Of a stretch of DNA of 40,464 nt, positions 15,528-23,213 are shown in pieces. The stretch is from Bacteroidales bacterium. Its GTDB lineage: Bacteria; Bacteroidota; Bacteroidia; Bacteroidales; UBA932. The translations under genes were made by a program, and so were the position numbers. Location: contig JAFSPR010000046.1 in the NCBI GenBank assembly GCA_017451395.1, positions 1-40,464 of the forward strand, read 5' to 3'. Within the stretch, counting starts at the first letter, position 1. Each line of letters begins with the position of its first letter. Under the pieces are notes generated by a model. It was not told where the DNA came from. It was given only the letters and a program-made list of their open reading frames with translations, and did not search any database.

Positions 15528-17025
15528 AATCATAATTGCAGTAGCAGCGCTCTTTGCACTCACGTCCTGCGGCTGCGAAAAGAAACGCGTGCTGCCGGAA
15601 GTAGAACCCGCTCCGCTGGGAAGGTATAACACCAACCTTTCCTTTACCAGCGCCGTGCTTGACAGGAATGTTCCATACGACATCCTTCTGCCCACGGGCT
15701 ACAATGATAATCCGGACAAACGCTATCCTGTGATGTATATGTTCCATGGCCTTGGAGATGACAACACCTCCTGGAACGGCAGTTGGCTCAGGGGCGAGGA
15801 AAAGATAACCAAGCTTGAAAAAGAGGGCCTGGAGCCCATGATTTACGTCTTTCCCATGGGGTGGAAGGCGTATGGTAGTGACAGATATGACGGCCATTTT
15901 TCCTACATGACCATGATTGCCACGGAGTTTGTCCCCATGATAGACAAGACATACCGCACCATTGCCGACAAAGAGCACCGTGGCACCATAGGCTATTCCA
16001 TGGGCGGTTTTGCCGCCATGGTAAACGCCATGAAGCACCCGGAACTCTTCTCCATGAGCGCACCGCTTTCCATGTCAATGCGCACCGACGACCAATATAA
16101 GGCCGAATCCCAGACCGGATGGGATGGCCAGTGGGGCAAGATCTTCGGCGGCCTGGGACAAGGCGGAGACGGACGTATCACCGATTACTATAAGGAGCAC
16201 TGCCCCCTCCACCAGTTCACCGCCGAAAACCTTGACAAGTATACAAAGGTTCACTGGTTCCTAACCTGCGGAGACGACGAAGAGCAGCTCCTCATAGCCA
16301 ACGACGACCTACATGTCCTCATGCGTGACAACGGTTATCCCCATGAATTCCGCGTATGGAATGGAGGACATTCATCTTCATACTGGAGAGGTGCCCTGGA
16401 AGAGGTACTTCCATATTTCTCATCCATCATGGCAGGTCAAACCGAGTGGCAGAAATCACTTCTTGAGGTTAATGTTCCTCAGGACGTCCAGTTCACGGAA
16501 GACGGCATCTACGTATCTGAAGCATACTCCAAGGCCGATAAAAAAGAGGGCGTAGTGATCTACATCGCCTACGACGGCACGGACCCGTCATGGATTAAGG
16601 ACGGGATGTCCATCATCCAGCGCGGACTCTCATCAAAACAGTTTGTCCTTATTCCCTGCGACATCTCAAAGAAAGACATCCATGAATGGGTAGCGTTCTA
16701 TAAGGACATCTATCCCGCAACATATACCCAGGCACTTGCCATCGGCAAAACCGGCAATCATGTCCTGGAGAAGCAGAGCCTGTTCTCCTCCCTCTACTTT
16801 GAAAACGCAGTTGTCAAGGCCCCGGTTACCATAGACGCTGAGAAATACTACTATATCGGCCAGTGTGATGAAGACCCGGGATACAGGAGCGCAAACCTCC
16901 TCTACAAGGAGTGCAAGGCCGCCGGTGGCAAGTTCGAGTACCGGTGCCGCAATCATCTTGACGATCCCCGCCTTGACTTCCTCACCGGGATGGAGTATGT
17001 AAAAACGCAGTTAAACAACCTATAA
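15514..17025 (+). CDS. Esterase-D-type alpha/beta-hydrolase lipoprotein
   Basis: This is a 503-residue lipoprotein (LTSC, Cys19). The start at 15514 is chosen over an upstream in-frame ATG because it places the signal peptide at the N-terminus and gives the 14-bp overlap seen elsewhere in the operon. The hydrolase domain (about residues 35-305) has RYPVMYMFHGLGDDNTSW (oxyanion region), the nucleophile elbow GYSMGG with Ser162, an acidic CGDDEE near 253-257 and the likely catalytic His286 in NGGHSSSYW. This is the putative-esterase/feruloyl-esterase family. A second region (about 320-503) looks like a degenerate hydrolase-like domain. In this operon it may remove acyl groups from the ribosyl substrate; that is inference. 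Confidence 0.82.
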   Translation: MIRSRIIIAVAALFALTSCGCEKKRVLPEVEPAPLGRYNTNLSFTSAVLDRNVPYDILLPTGYNDNPDKRYPVMYMFHGLGDDNTSWNGSWLRGEEKITKLEKEGLEPMIYVFPMGWKAYGSDRYDGHFSYMTMIATEFVPMIDKTYRTIADKEHRGTIGYSMGGFAAMVNAMKHPELFSMSAPLSMSMRTDDQYKAESQTGWDGQWGKIFGGLGQGGDGRITDYYKEHCPLHQFTAENLDKYTKVHWFLTCGDDEEQLLIANDDLHVLMRDNGYPHEFRVWNGGHSSSYWRGALEEVLPYFSSIMAGQTEWQKSLLEVNVPQDVQFTEDGIYVSEAYSKADKKEGVVIYIAYDGTDPSWIKDGMSIIQRGLSSKQFVLIPCDISKKDIHEWVAFYKDIYPATYTQALAIGKTGNHVLEKQSLFSSLYFENAVVKAPVTIDAEKYYYIGQCDEDPGYRSANLLYKECKAAGGKFEYRCRNHLDDPRLDFLTGMEYVKTQLNNL

Positions 17026-17067
17026 ACTATATTTCCTAACACATTAACTCTTTAAAACATTTGCATT

Positions 17068-17811
17068 ATGAAAAGAATTCTCTGTGCAGTAGCAATGCTA
17101 ACAGTAGCATTCGGTTTTGTTGCCTGCAACAAGGGCGCAAAGGAAGAACCCAAGATTGTAAAGCGCCTCACGATGTGCGGTGACGAATGGGACAAGTATG
17201 TGTTCACCTACGGTAGTGACGGCAAGCTTGTCAATGTAAACCGTAACGAAGGCGAGCGCACCTGGGCATTCACCTGGAATGGCAAGGTTGGCACCGCAAA
17301 GTATGTCAAGGAAGGCGAGGAGCAGGGCAACTGGGTCCTCACCCTTGGCGACAACGGTTTCCTCACCACCTTCGCAAACGAATGGGAAGACACCTTCGGC
17401 TTCACCTATGACGCCAACGGTTACCTTCTCAAGATTACCCGCCCGGACCGCGACAACGCCGTAAAGTGCAACTACAGCTGGAAAGACGGCGACCTTGCAA
17501 AGTGGTCAAGGTTCAAGGATGACGGCTCAGAGGAATGGAAAATCCAGAGCTTCCTCGCCGACGAGAACGTAGCCGGCATCTTCCCCGATGCAACCGACAA
17601 GACCGACGTTCCCCGTTGGATCTTCGAGCTTGGCCTCTGCGGCAAACCTTCAAAGCATCTGCTTGACGAGGCTCTCTGGGAGGGTAGCGAAAGCAAAGCC
17701 ACTCACGAGTACGAGAAGGACAAGGATGGCTTTGTAACCAAGGTTACCAAATACTATGACGGAGAAGTAGACCAGGTCTACGAGTACCAGTGGGAAGAGA
17801 TCAAGAAGTAA
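17068..17811 (+). CDS. Lipoprotein of unknown function with repeated beta-strand pattern
   Basis: This is a 247-residue lipoprotein (signal with FVAC, Cys20). The mature part consists of short repeating strands with tyrosine, tryptophan and glycine turns (VFTYGSDGKLVNV, FTYDANGYLLKI, YSWKDGDLAKW, YEYEKDKDGFVTKVTKYYDGE). This resembles the YD/RHS-like strand pattern of DUF4595-type Bacteroidales lipoproteins. It lies 42 bp after the esterase with no overlap and ends at a strong terminator. It could be the last gene of the ribose operon or a separate gene. No catalytic motif is visible. Confidence 0.75.
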   Translation: MKRILCAVAMLTVAFGFVACNKGAKEEPKIVKRLTMCGDEWDKYVFTYGSDGKLVNVNRNEGERTWAFTWNGKVGTAKYVKEGEEQGNWVLTLGDNGFLTTFANEWEDTFGFTYDANGYLLKITRPDRDNAVKCNYSWKDGDLAKWSRFKDDGSEEWKIQSFLADENVAGIFPDATDKTDVPRWIFELGLCGKPSKHLLDEALWEGSESKATHEYEKDKDGFVTKVTKYYDGEVDQVYEYQWEEIKK

Positions 17812-17829
17812 TCTCTTATCATTCATTTC

Positions 17830-17864
17830 ATCGGCCTCCCGCACCCCGGGGGGCCGATTTTTTT
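17830..17864 (+). terminator. Rho-independent terminator after the lipoprotein gene
   Basis: ATCGGCCTCCCG pairs with CCGGGGGGCCGAT around a short CACC loop, followed by a run of seven T. The end of the T run overlaps the presumed -33 TTTG of the asnS promoter. Confidence 0.85.
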
Positions 17865-17893
17865 GCTAAGGTGGCAAAGAAATGCTATATTTG
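17862..17893 (+). promoter_or_regulatory. asnS promoter (TTTG, 20-bp spacer, TATATTTG)
   Basis: A -33 TTTG at 17862-17865 and a -7 TATATTTG at 17886-17893, separated by 20 bp, make a full Bacteroidetes housekeeping promoter. Its position inside the longest open frame shows that translation of asnS begins downstream, at 17909 or 17915. Confidence 0.7.
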
Positions 17894-17908
17894 CATGATT
17901 ATAGTAAA

Positions 17909-19318
17909 ATGTTTATGGAAAGCCTAAAAAGAACCAAAATCAAGGCTCTGCTTCAGATGGAGCCGGGGGTAGAGGTGCTGGCCAAAGGATGGGTACGCAC
18001 CAAGAGAGGAAACAAACAGGTGAAGTTCATCGCCCTCAACGACGGTTCCACCATCAATAACATCCAGATAGTAGCAAACACGGAACTCTTCGACGAAGAA
18101 CTCATAAAGAGAATCACCACCGGAGCGTCCCTTGCCGTAAAGGGAGACCTTGTAGAGTCCCAGGGAAGCGGCCAGGCAGTGGAGATCCAGGCAAAGGAAA
18201 TTGAAGTGCTTGGAGAATGCGACCCTATGCGTTTCCCGCTCCAGAAGAAGGACACCACCCTTGAGTTCCTCAGAAGCGTTGCCCATATGCGCCTAAGGAC
18301 CAACACATTCGGGGCCGTCCTCCGCATCCGTAACGCAATGGCCTTCGCCATCCACAAGTTCTTCAACGAGAAAGGCTTCGTGTACCTCCACACCCCGCTC
18401 ATCACAGAAAGTGACGCTGAAGGCGCCGGAGATATGTTCCAGGTAACCACCATGGACCTTAAGAACATCCCCCTTGACAAGAAGGGAAACGTAGACTTCT
18501 CAAAGGACTTCTTCGGCAAGAAGACCTCCCTTACCGTTTCCGGCCAGTTGGAAGGTGAACTTGGAGCAACGGCTGTTGGTGAGATTTACACTTTCGGCCC
18601 CACTTTCCGCGCAGAGAATTCCAACACACCCCGCCACCTTGCGGAGTTCTGGATGATTGAGCCGGAGATGGCCTTCTACGACATAAATGACAATATGGCC
18701 CTGGCAGAGGAATTCGTGAAATACCTTGTCCAGTATGCTCTGGACAACTGTATGGACGACCTCCAGTTCCTCAATGACAAATACGACGACGGCCTCATCG
18801 AGCGCATGCGCTCCGTCCTTGGCATCGCTTTCCAGAAGGTCACCTACACTGAGGCCGTGGAAATCCTTGAAAAGGCCATTGCAGACGGCGTCAAGTTCGA
18901 GTATCCCGTCCACTGGGGCACTGACTTCCAGAGTGAGCACGAGCGTTACCTTGTGGAAAAACACTTCCAGAAGCCCGTCATCCTCATAGACTTCCCCAAG
19001 GACATCAAGGCCTTCTATATGAAGCAGAACCCGGACGGCCGCACCGTACGCGGTATGGACGTCCTCTTCCCCAAGATCGGAGAAATCATCGGCGGATCTG
19101 AAAGGGAGGCCGATCTTGAGAAACTGGAAACCCGCATCGACGAACTTGGAATGTCCCGCAAGAACCTTGAGTGGTACATCGACACCCGCCGCTACGGCTC
19201 AGTCCCCCACTCCGGATTCGGCCTTGGCTTCGAGAGGCTCCTCCTCTTTGTGACCGGTATGGCCAACATCCGTGACGTCATCCCCTTCCCCAGAACTCCT
19301 AAAAACGCAGAATTCTAA
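17909..19318 (+). CDS. asnS: Asparaginyl-tRNA synthetase
   Basis: This class IIb synthetase is 469 residues from the chosen start. An N-terminal OB-fold anticodon-binding domain ([25 protein letters not shown]) precedes the catalytic domain. The catalytic domain contains [14 protein letters not shown], motif 2 ([20 protein letters not shown]) and motif 3 ([15 protein letters not shown]). The AsnRS-type features [16 protein letters not shown] and the ending [12 protein letters not shown] separate it from AspRS. It charges tRNA-Asn in the cytoplasm. The longer frame starting at 17882 would overlap the promoter, so ATG 17909 is preferred, with ATG 17915 as an alternative. Its stop codon overlaps the udk start by one base. 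Confidence 0.96.
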   Translation: MFMESLKRTKIKALLQMEPGVEVLAKGWVRTKRGNKQVKFIALNDGSTINNIQIVANTELFDEELIKRITTGASLAVKGDLVESQGSGQAVEIQAKEIEVLGECDPMRFPLQKKDTTLEFLRSVAHMRLRTNTFGAVLRIRNAMAFAIHKFFNEKGFVYLHTPLITESDAEGAGDMFQVTTMDLKNIPLDKKGNVDFSKDFFGKKTSLTVSGQLEGELGATAVGEIYTFGPTFRAENSNTPRHLAEFWMIEPEMAFYDINDNMALAEEFVKYLVQYALDNCMDDLQFLNDKYDDGLIERMRSVLGIAFQKVTYTEAVEILEKAIADGVKFEYPVHWGTDFQSEHERYLVEKHFQKPVILIDFPKDIKAFYMKQNPDGRTVRGMDVLFPKIGEIIGGSEREADLEKLETRIDELGMSRKNLEWYIDTRRYGSVPHSGFGLGFERLLLFVTGMANIRDVIPFPRTPKNAEF

Positions 19319-19950
19319 TGTTAGTAATCGGCATTGCCGGAGGTTCCGGCTCAGGAAAGACAACCGTTGTCCGCGCAATCACGGAACAACTTCAGGGACG
19401 CGTAGTGGTTATTCCCCAGGATTCCTACTACAAAGACTCCAGCCACGTGCCGCCGGAGGAGCGGAAGAACATCAACTTCGACCACCCGGACGCAATTGAC
19501 TGGAAACTGATGTGCCAGCAGATCCGTGAACTCAAGGCCGGAAAAACCATCGAGCAGCCGGTGTACTCCTACATCACCTGCTCCCGTTCCACCACGGAAA
19601 CCATCACCGTGGAGCCCGCAGAGGTGATAATCATTGAAGGCATCCTCATCTTCACCTGCAAGGAACTCCGGGACCAGATGAACATAAAGATCTTCGTGGA
19701 CGCCGATGACGACGACAGGGTTCTGAGGATTATGGTCCGTGACATCGCGGAGCGCGGCCGCACCATTGAAACGGCCATAGAGCACTACTGCGACACAGTG
19801 AAGCCCATGCACCTGCAGTTCATAGAGCCCTCCAAGCGTTATGCCGATGTTATAGTGCCCCAGGGCGGCCACAACAAAGTGGCTATCGACATAATCTCAA
19901 ATACCATTGAGAAGGCTCTCCACCAGAGGAAACGCCGCAGCAAGAAATGA
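19318..19950 (+). CDS. udk: Uridine kinase
   Basis: This 210-residue P-loop kinase starts with the Walker A motif GIAGGSGSGKTT. Next come QDSYYKD, INFDHPDAIDW (the substrate-binding DHPDA segment), a Walker-B-like VIIIEGILIF and the lid region RIMVRDIAERGRT, all characteristic of uridine/cytidine kinases. It converts uridine or cytidine to the monophosphate in pyrimidine salvage. It overlaps asnS (TAATG) and the TonB-like gene (ATGA), implying one transcript. It may indirectly connect to nucleoside use, but nothing in the sequence ties it to the ribose locus. Confidence 0.95.
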   Translation: MLVIGIAGGSGSGKTTVVRAITEQLQGRVVVIPQDSYYKDSSHVPPEERKNINFDHPDAIDWKLMCQQIRELKAGKTIEQPVYSYITCSRSTTETITVEPAEVIIIEGILIFTCKELRDQMNIKIFVDADDDDRVLRIMVRDIAERGRTIETAIEHYCDTVKPMHLQFIEPSKRYADVIVPQGGHNKVAIDIISNTIEKALHQRKRRSKK

Positions 19951-20654
19951 GACTGACTCCGGACCAGAAAGCAGGTATTTACATCACCGTGAGCATCCAT
20001 CTCGCGGTGATTATCGTATTGCTTCTGGTGCGGATTGGAATGGAAGTCCAGAAGGAGAACAGTTTTGTCCTGGATTTCACAAAGCAGGAGGAACTGGAAG
20101 AACTTCAGAAGAAGGAAGAGTTTCTGAAAAGCGCCGCGGAGCAACTTGAGGAGATGATTGCGACCGCCGGAGTGCCGGTCAGGAACGTCACCGTTGAAAG
20201 AAGCGCCCTCAAGGACGACAGAGGCACTGATGCCGAGCAGCTCTACAAAGAGGCCGAGCGTTTGGCTCAGGAATTGAAGGAAGGGCAGGAGCTTCCTCAG
20301 GAGCAGGACGAGATAGCCGTAGAGCCAATTAAGAAGGACGAGCCAAAGAAGCAGGAGGAGGTAAAGCCCTACAGTGGTCCTTCCGTTCTTTCCTGGAGCC
20401 TTGACGGCCGGAAGGCCACCCGCCTTCCCATACCGGCCTACCGCTGTTACGGAGCCGGAGAGGTCACGGTCATAATCACCGTGAATAACCAGGGAGATGT
20501 GGTAAACGCCAAGGTGGATGAGAAGGTATCGGCCACGGATGGCTGCATCCGTACCTTTGCCGTACGCGCTGCAAGGCTGTCCAAGTTCAACGCCTCCGCC
20601 CAGGCTCCCGCCCGCCAGATGGGCACAATTACATACGCATTCATAGCACAATGA
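19947..20654 (+). CDS. TonB-like energy transducer
   Basis: The 235-residue protein has one N-terminal membrane helix (about residues 12-28, YITVSIHLAVIIVLLLV). A charged coiled-coil-prone stretch (about 37-62) and a Glu/Lys/Pro-rich linker (about 90-130) follow. The C-terminal part (GEVTVIITVNNQGDVVNAKVDEKVSATDGCIRTFAVRA with an AARLSKFNASAQAP strand) resembles the TonB C-terminal domain. It may link inner-membrane energy to an outer-membrane receptor. It overlaps udk and the next gene by 4 bp (ATGA) each. The proline content of the linker is lower than in classical TonB. Confidence 0.72.
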   Translation: MRLTPDQKAGIYITVSIHLAVIIVLLLVRIGMEVQKENSFVLDFTKQEELEELQKKEEFLKSAAEQLEEMIATAGVPVRNVTVERSALKDDRGTDAEQLYKEAERLAQELKEGQELPQEQDEIAVEPIKKDEPKKQEEVKPYSGPSVLSWSLDGRKATRLPIPAYRCYGAGEVTVIITVNNQGDVVNAKVDEKVSATDGCIRTFAVRAARLSKFNASAQAPARQMGTITYAFIAQ

Positions 20655-21475
20655 GAAAAATGCTGATACTTCTTACTCTGTGTCTTATTGCAGCAATCAC
20701 GGCAATGGCCCAGGGCCGCGTCGAGACGCGGAGTTACATACTGTCCGATTTCCAGGACAAGGTCACGAAGGTGGTTCTCCCGGAAGATGCCTTCCTCCAG
20801 AGCGCACTCAGGCAGGAGGTTACAAATATCTGGGGCGCATCGGCCTTTGAATTCTGCACCCAGAAGGAGTTTGAGGCCCTGAAAGGCTCCAAGGATTACT
20901 ATTTCCTTACCGTCCAGGCATTCAAGTTCAAGGGCGAGAAAGAGCCCGGGCTCCTGTTCCTCAGCCTCCTGAAGGGCCAGGACCACGAGGTAATTTCCCT
21001 GCCCCTTGCCCCCGCCGACGACAGAAGCGGCCGTGAACTGGTGTACCTTGGCGCGCTTGTAAAGGCCATCCAGGACTACACCCTTGCCGCAATGGAAAGC
21101 GAAAAAACGGCGTACGCACCGGACAAATGGTTCAACGACAACTATGCAAAATGGGGCAGGATGACAACCATCTATATGGCAAGGGAAGACATCTCCCTCT
21201 CCGTGAAGGAGGCCGATATTGAGAAGTACCTTGACCCCGATTTCCATATCACGGATGCAGACACCGCAGACGGCATCTTCGTGGACGCCCCCGTGAACAC
21301 GCTGGTGAGTTACTGCGTGGCACCCGTGGATCCTTCATCGGCCTCATACAGTTACCAGATGCTCTTCAAGGCCGATACCCTTGAACTCTACTACATCTCC
21401 CGCCACAGGATCAGGCCAAGGTCCCAGGCCGGATTCCTTACCCAGGATCTGAAATGGCTGAAGGGGAGAAGATAA
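20651..21475 (+). CDS. Secreted protein of unknown function
   Basis: The 274-residue protein has a signal peptide (LILLTLCLIAAITAMA, cleavage likely after AMA at residue 20). The mature region is mixed alpha/beta with no recognisable catalytic motif. It has a repeated 'YFLTVQAFKFKGEKEPGLLFLSLLKG' type strand segment and ends with basic SRHRIRPRSQ...KWLKGRR. It overlaps the TonB-like gene by 4 bp and the M16 peptidase by 22 bp, so it is translated as part of a tight operon. A periplasmic or envelope role is the most that can be said. Confidence 0.75.
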   Translation: MRKMLILLTLCLIAAITAMAQGRVETRSYILSDFQDKVTKVVLPEDAFLQSALRQEVTNIWGASAFEFCTQKEFEALKGSKDYYFLTVQAFKFKGEKEPGLLFLSLLKGQDHEVISLPLAPADDRSGRELVYLGALVKAIQDYTLAAMESEKTAYAPDKWFNDNYAKWGRMTTIYMAREDISLSVKEADIEKYLDPDFHITDADTADGIFVDAPVNTLVSYCVAPVDPSSASYSYQMLFKADTLELYYISRHRIRPRSQAGFLTQDLKWLKGRR

Positions 21476-22107
21476 GGTGCGGCGCGGCGCCTTCCGGTGT
21501 TAAATATGCCCTCAGAAGGTCTTCCGGGCAGGTTGCCTGGTGCGCCCTTTCAATCGGCGCAGGCACCCGCGACGAAGACGGGTTCCCCGCCGGCATAGCC
21601 CATTTTACGGAGCACAATATCTTCAGGGGCACTTCCCGCAAAAGCGCCAGGGTGATAAGTTCATACCTTGACCGCCTTGGCGGGGAACTGAACGCCTTCA
21701 CCACCAAGGAGGAGATAGTGCTTCACGCAACAGTCCTGAGGGAGGATCTCCCCAAGGCTATCGGCCTTCTTTTTGAACTTGCCACGGACTCCGTTTTCCC
21801 GGAGGACGAGATTGAAACGGAGCGCGGCGTGGTGCTTGACGAGATTATTTCCTACAAGGATAACCCCGCAGAGGATGTCTACGACAAGTTTGAGTCCATG
21901 CTCTTTGAAGGCCATCCGCTCTCAACGCCAATCCTTGGGACATCGGCCTCCGTCAAAAAGATAAAGCCTGAGATGCTCCGACGCTTTGTCCGGGAGAAAT
22001 TCATCCCCTCCCGTATGGCCCTTTCCGTTGTGGCCGATATTGACCTTGACAAGCTTGAAAAGCAGATACTTAAATCAATAAAAAATGTCTTTCCACAAGG
22101 TAATTGA
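21454..22107 (+). CDS. M16-family zinc peptidase, N-terminal half (frameshifted)
   Basis: The 217-residue product carries the inverted zinc motif HFTEH (residues 50-54) and the third ligand region ERGVVLDEI (Glu130). With SRMALSVVADID this makes the catalytic M16 domain. The frame stops shortly after a run of six A at 22080-22085. The missing second half is encoded one base out of register in the next ORF. Removing a single A would give a continuous protein of about 400 residues, the usual size of short M16 peptidases. It is either an indel or assembly error, or a real split gene whose halves associate. It starts 22 bp inside the previous gene. Confidence 0.8.
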   Translation: MAEGEKIRCGAAPSGVKYALRRSSGQVAWCALSIGAGTRDEDGFPAGIAHFTEHNIFRGTSRKSARVISSYLDRLGGELNAFTTKEEIVLHATVLREDLPKAIGLLFELATDSVFPEDEIETERGVVLDEIISYKDNPAEDVYDKFESMLFEGHPLSTPILGTSASVKKIKPEMLRRFVREKFIPSRMALSVVADIDLDKLEKQILKSIKNVFPQGN

Positions 22108-22639
22108 CAAGCATAACCACGAGGTAAATGCCGTGATAGGAGGTCTGGCGCCGTCGCTGTACGAGATGCCGGAGCGGCTCATTGCGGCAATGCTGTGCAA
22201 CATCCTTGGCGGGCCGGCGTCAAATTCACTTCTGAATGCCGAACTCCGCGAAAAACGCGGATGGGTGTACGGGATTGAGTGTAATTATACCCAGTATGCC
22301 GATACCGGGGTGGTTGCCATATCCTTTGGCTGCGATAAACCAAATCTTGATAACTGCCTGAAAGCCATTGAAAAGATTCTTGCAGGGCTGCGGGAAAAGC
22401 CGCTTTCGGATGCGCGCCTCAAAGCATACCGGAAACAACTCCTTGGGCAACTTGCCATAAGTTCCGAGGCCGGCGAGGCCCAGTGCCTCTCCCTTGGAAA
22501 GAGTATGCTTGCATGGGGTGAAGTCTTGACATCGGCCAAAACCCGCAGCATAATTGACTCAATAACTGCAGAGCAACTCCAGGCCATGGCCGTAAGGCTG
22601 TTCTCTCCGGACAACCTCTCTTCCTTAATATACCTTTAA
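22085..22639 (+). CDS. M16-family peptidase, C-terminal half (out of frame with its start)
   Basis: The 184-residue ORF contains the second M16 domain elements: HEVNAVIGGLAPSLYE, an LLNAELREKRGWVYGI segment with the Arg/Tyr pair used for substrate binding, and a typical helical end. It begins with ATG created at the A run (AAAAATG) and overlaps the first half by 23 bp. If expressed alone it has no zinc site. It is best read as the continuation of the preceding gene. The upstream stop in this frame lies just before the A run, so the shift point is confined to about 22082-22104. Confidence 0.75.
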   Translation: MSFHKVIDKHNHEVNAVIGGLAPSLYEMPERLIAAMLCNILGGPASNSLLNAELREKRGWVYGIECNYTQYADTGVVAISFGCDKPNLDNCLKAIEKILAGLREKPLSDARLKAYRKQLLGQLAISSEAGEAQCLSLGKSMLAWGEVLTSAKTRSIIDSITAEQLQAMAVRLFSPDNLSSLIYL

Positions 22640-22646
22640 CCCTTCC

Positions 22647-22747
22647 GGGCCGCTGGTAACCTGAAAACGCCCCTTTTCCGGTAACGGGCTGCCCTTGGGG
22701 CCGCTGGTAACCTAAAAGAGGCCGTTTTACGGTAATTAGCTGCCCTA
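22647..22747 (+). repeat. Two tandem ~50-bp REP-like units (copy A)
   Basis: Two units (22647-22696 and 22698-22747) each start GGGCCGCTGGTAACC and end near GCTGCCC. Each is an imperfect palindrome, because GGGCCGCTGGTAACCG at the start pairs with the complement of the end. The same pair of units occurs in opposite orientation at 26356-26455. It begins 7 bases after the M16 stop codon. Confidence 0.85.
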
Positions 22748-22753
22748 TCGGAC

Positions 22754-22782
22754 AAAAAAAGGGTGACCCAAGCGGCCACCCT
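22754..22782 (-). terminator. Rho-independent terminator of the FKBP-DUF3127 operon
   Basis: Read on the minus strand, AGGGTGGCC and GGTCACCCT form a stem, followed by a run of seven T. It lies directly downstream of the DUF3127 stop. The stem sequence is nearly the same as in the terminator at 1705-1740. Confidence 0.85.
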
Positions 22783-22789
22783 AAAAGAT

Positions 22790-23212
22790 TCAGAACGGAA
22801 GGTCTTCTTCCTCCGGGCTTTCTCCCGGCATATCGTCCAGCGTAGGAGCCGGAGCATGTTCAAACGCCGGGGGCGGAGCCGGAGCGGCGTGAACCTGAGG
22901 CGCTGCGGGAGCGGCGGGAGCCGCCGTGGGCTGGCCGGCAGGAGCGATGCGCCAGATCTGGAGGTCGTTGTACCAGCGGCCGTTGAATTCACGGCTTCTG
23001 ATGTTGAAGGAGATCCTGATACGGTCTCCAATCTGGTACTTGTCCAGTTCTGCCACCTTGTCCTGGCCGAAAGCCGTGAAACAAGCCTGCGCGGTGTAAT
23101 TGCCGTCAGGGTATTCCAGGATGAACTCCTGTTTTGCCCAGGCGCCGCGTGCCGACGTTCCCTGCTGCGAAGCCAACTTGTGCCTCAGCGTTCCTTCCAG
23201 TTCAAGTGCCAT
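22790..23212 (-). CDS. DUF3127 protein with SSB-like acidic tail
   Basis: This 140-residue protein has a beta-rich N-terminal part (about residues 1-90; ELEGTLRHKL, WAKQEFILEY, GDRIRISFNIRSREFNGRWYNDLQIWRI) matching the OB-fold DUF3127 family of Bacteroidetes. An Ala/Pro-rich linker (about 91-123) and an acidic C-terminus EEEDLPF follow. The tail closely mimics the DDDIPF end of single-stranded-DNA-binding proteins that recruits repair enzymes such as RecQ. A role in DNA binding or repair is inferred. It lies 1 bp after the FKBP stop and is followed by a terminator. Confidence 0.8.
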   Translation of the reverse strand: MALELEGTLRHKLASQQGTSARGAWAKQEFILEYPDGNYTAQACFTAFGQDKVAELDKYQIGDRIRISFNIRSREFNGRWYNDLQIWRIAPAGQPTAAPAAPAAPQVHAAPAPPPAFEHAPAPTLDDMPGESPEEEDLPF

Positions 23213-23213
23213 A

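Noticed and set aside
22078-22107. Programmed -1 ribosomal frameshift in the M16 gene
   Set aside because: The A run looks slippery, but the second half is in the +1 register, so a normal -1 slip would not join the halves. A one-base insertion explains it more simply.
22647-22747. CRISPR-like array
   Set aside because: There are only two units per site with no spacers of regular length, each unit is itself palindromic, and no cas genes are present.
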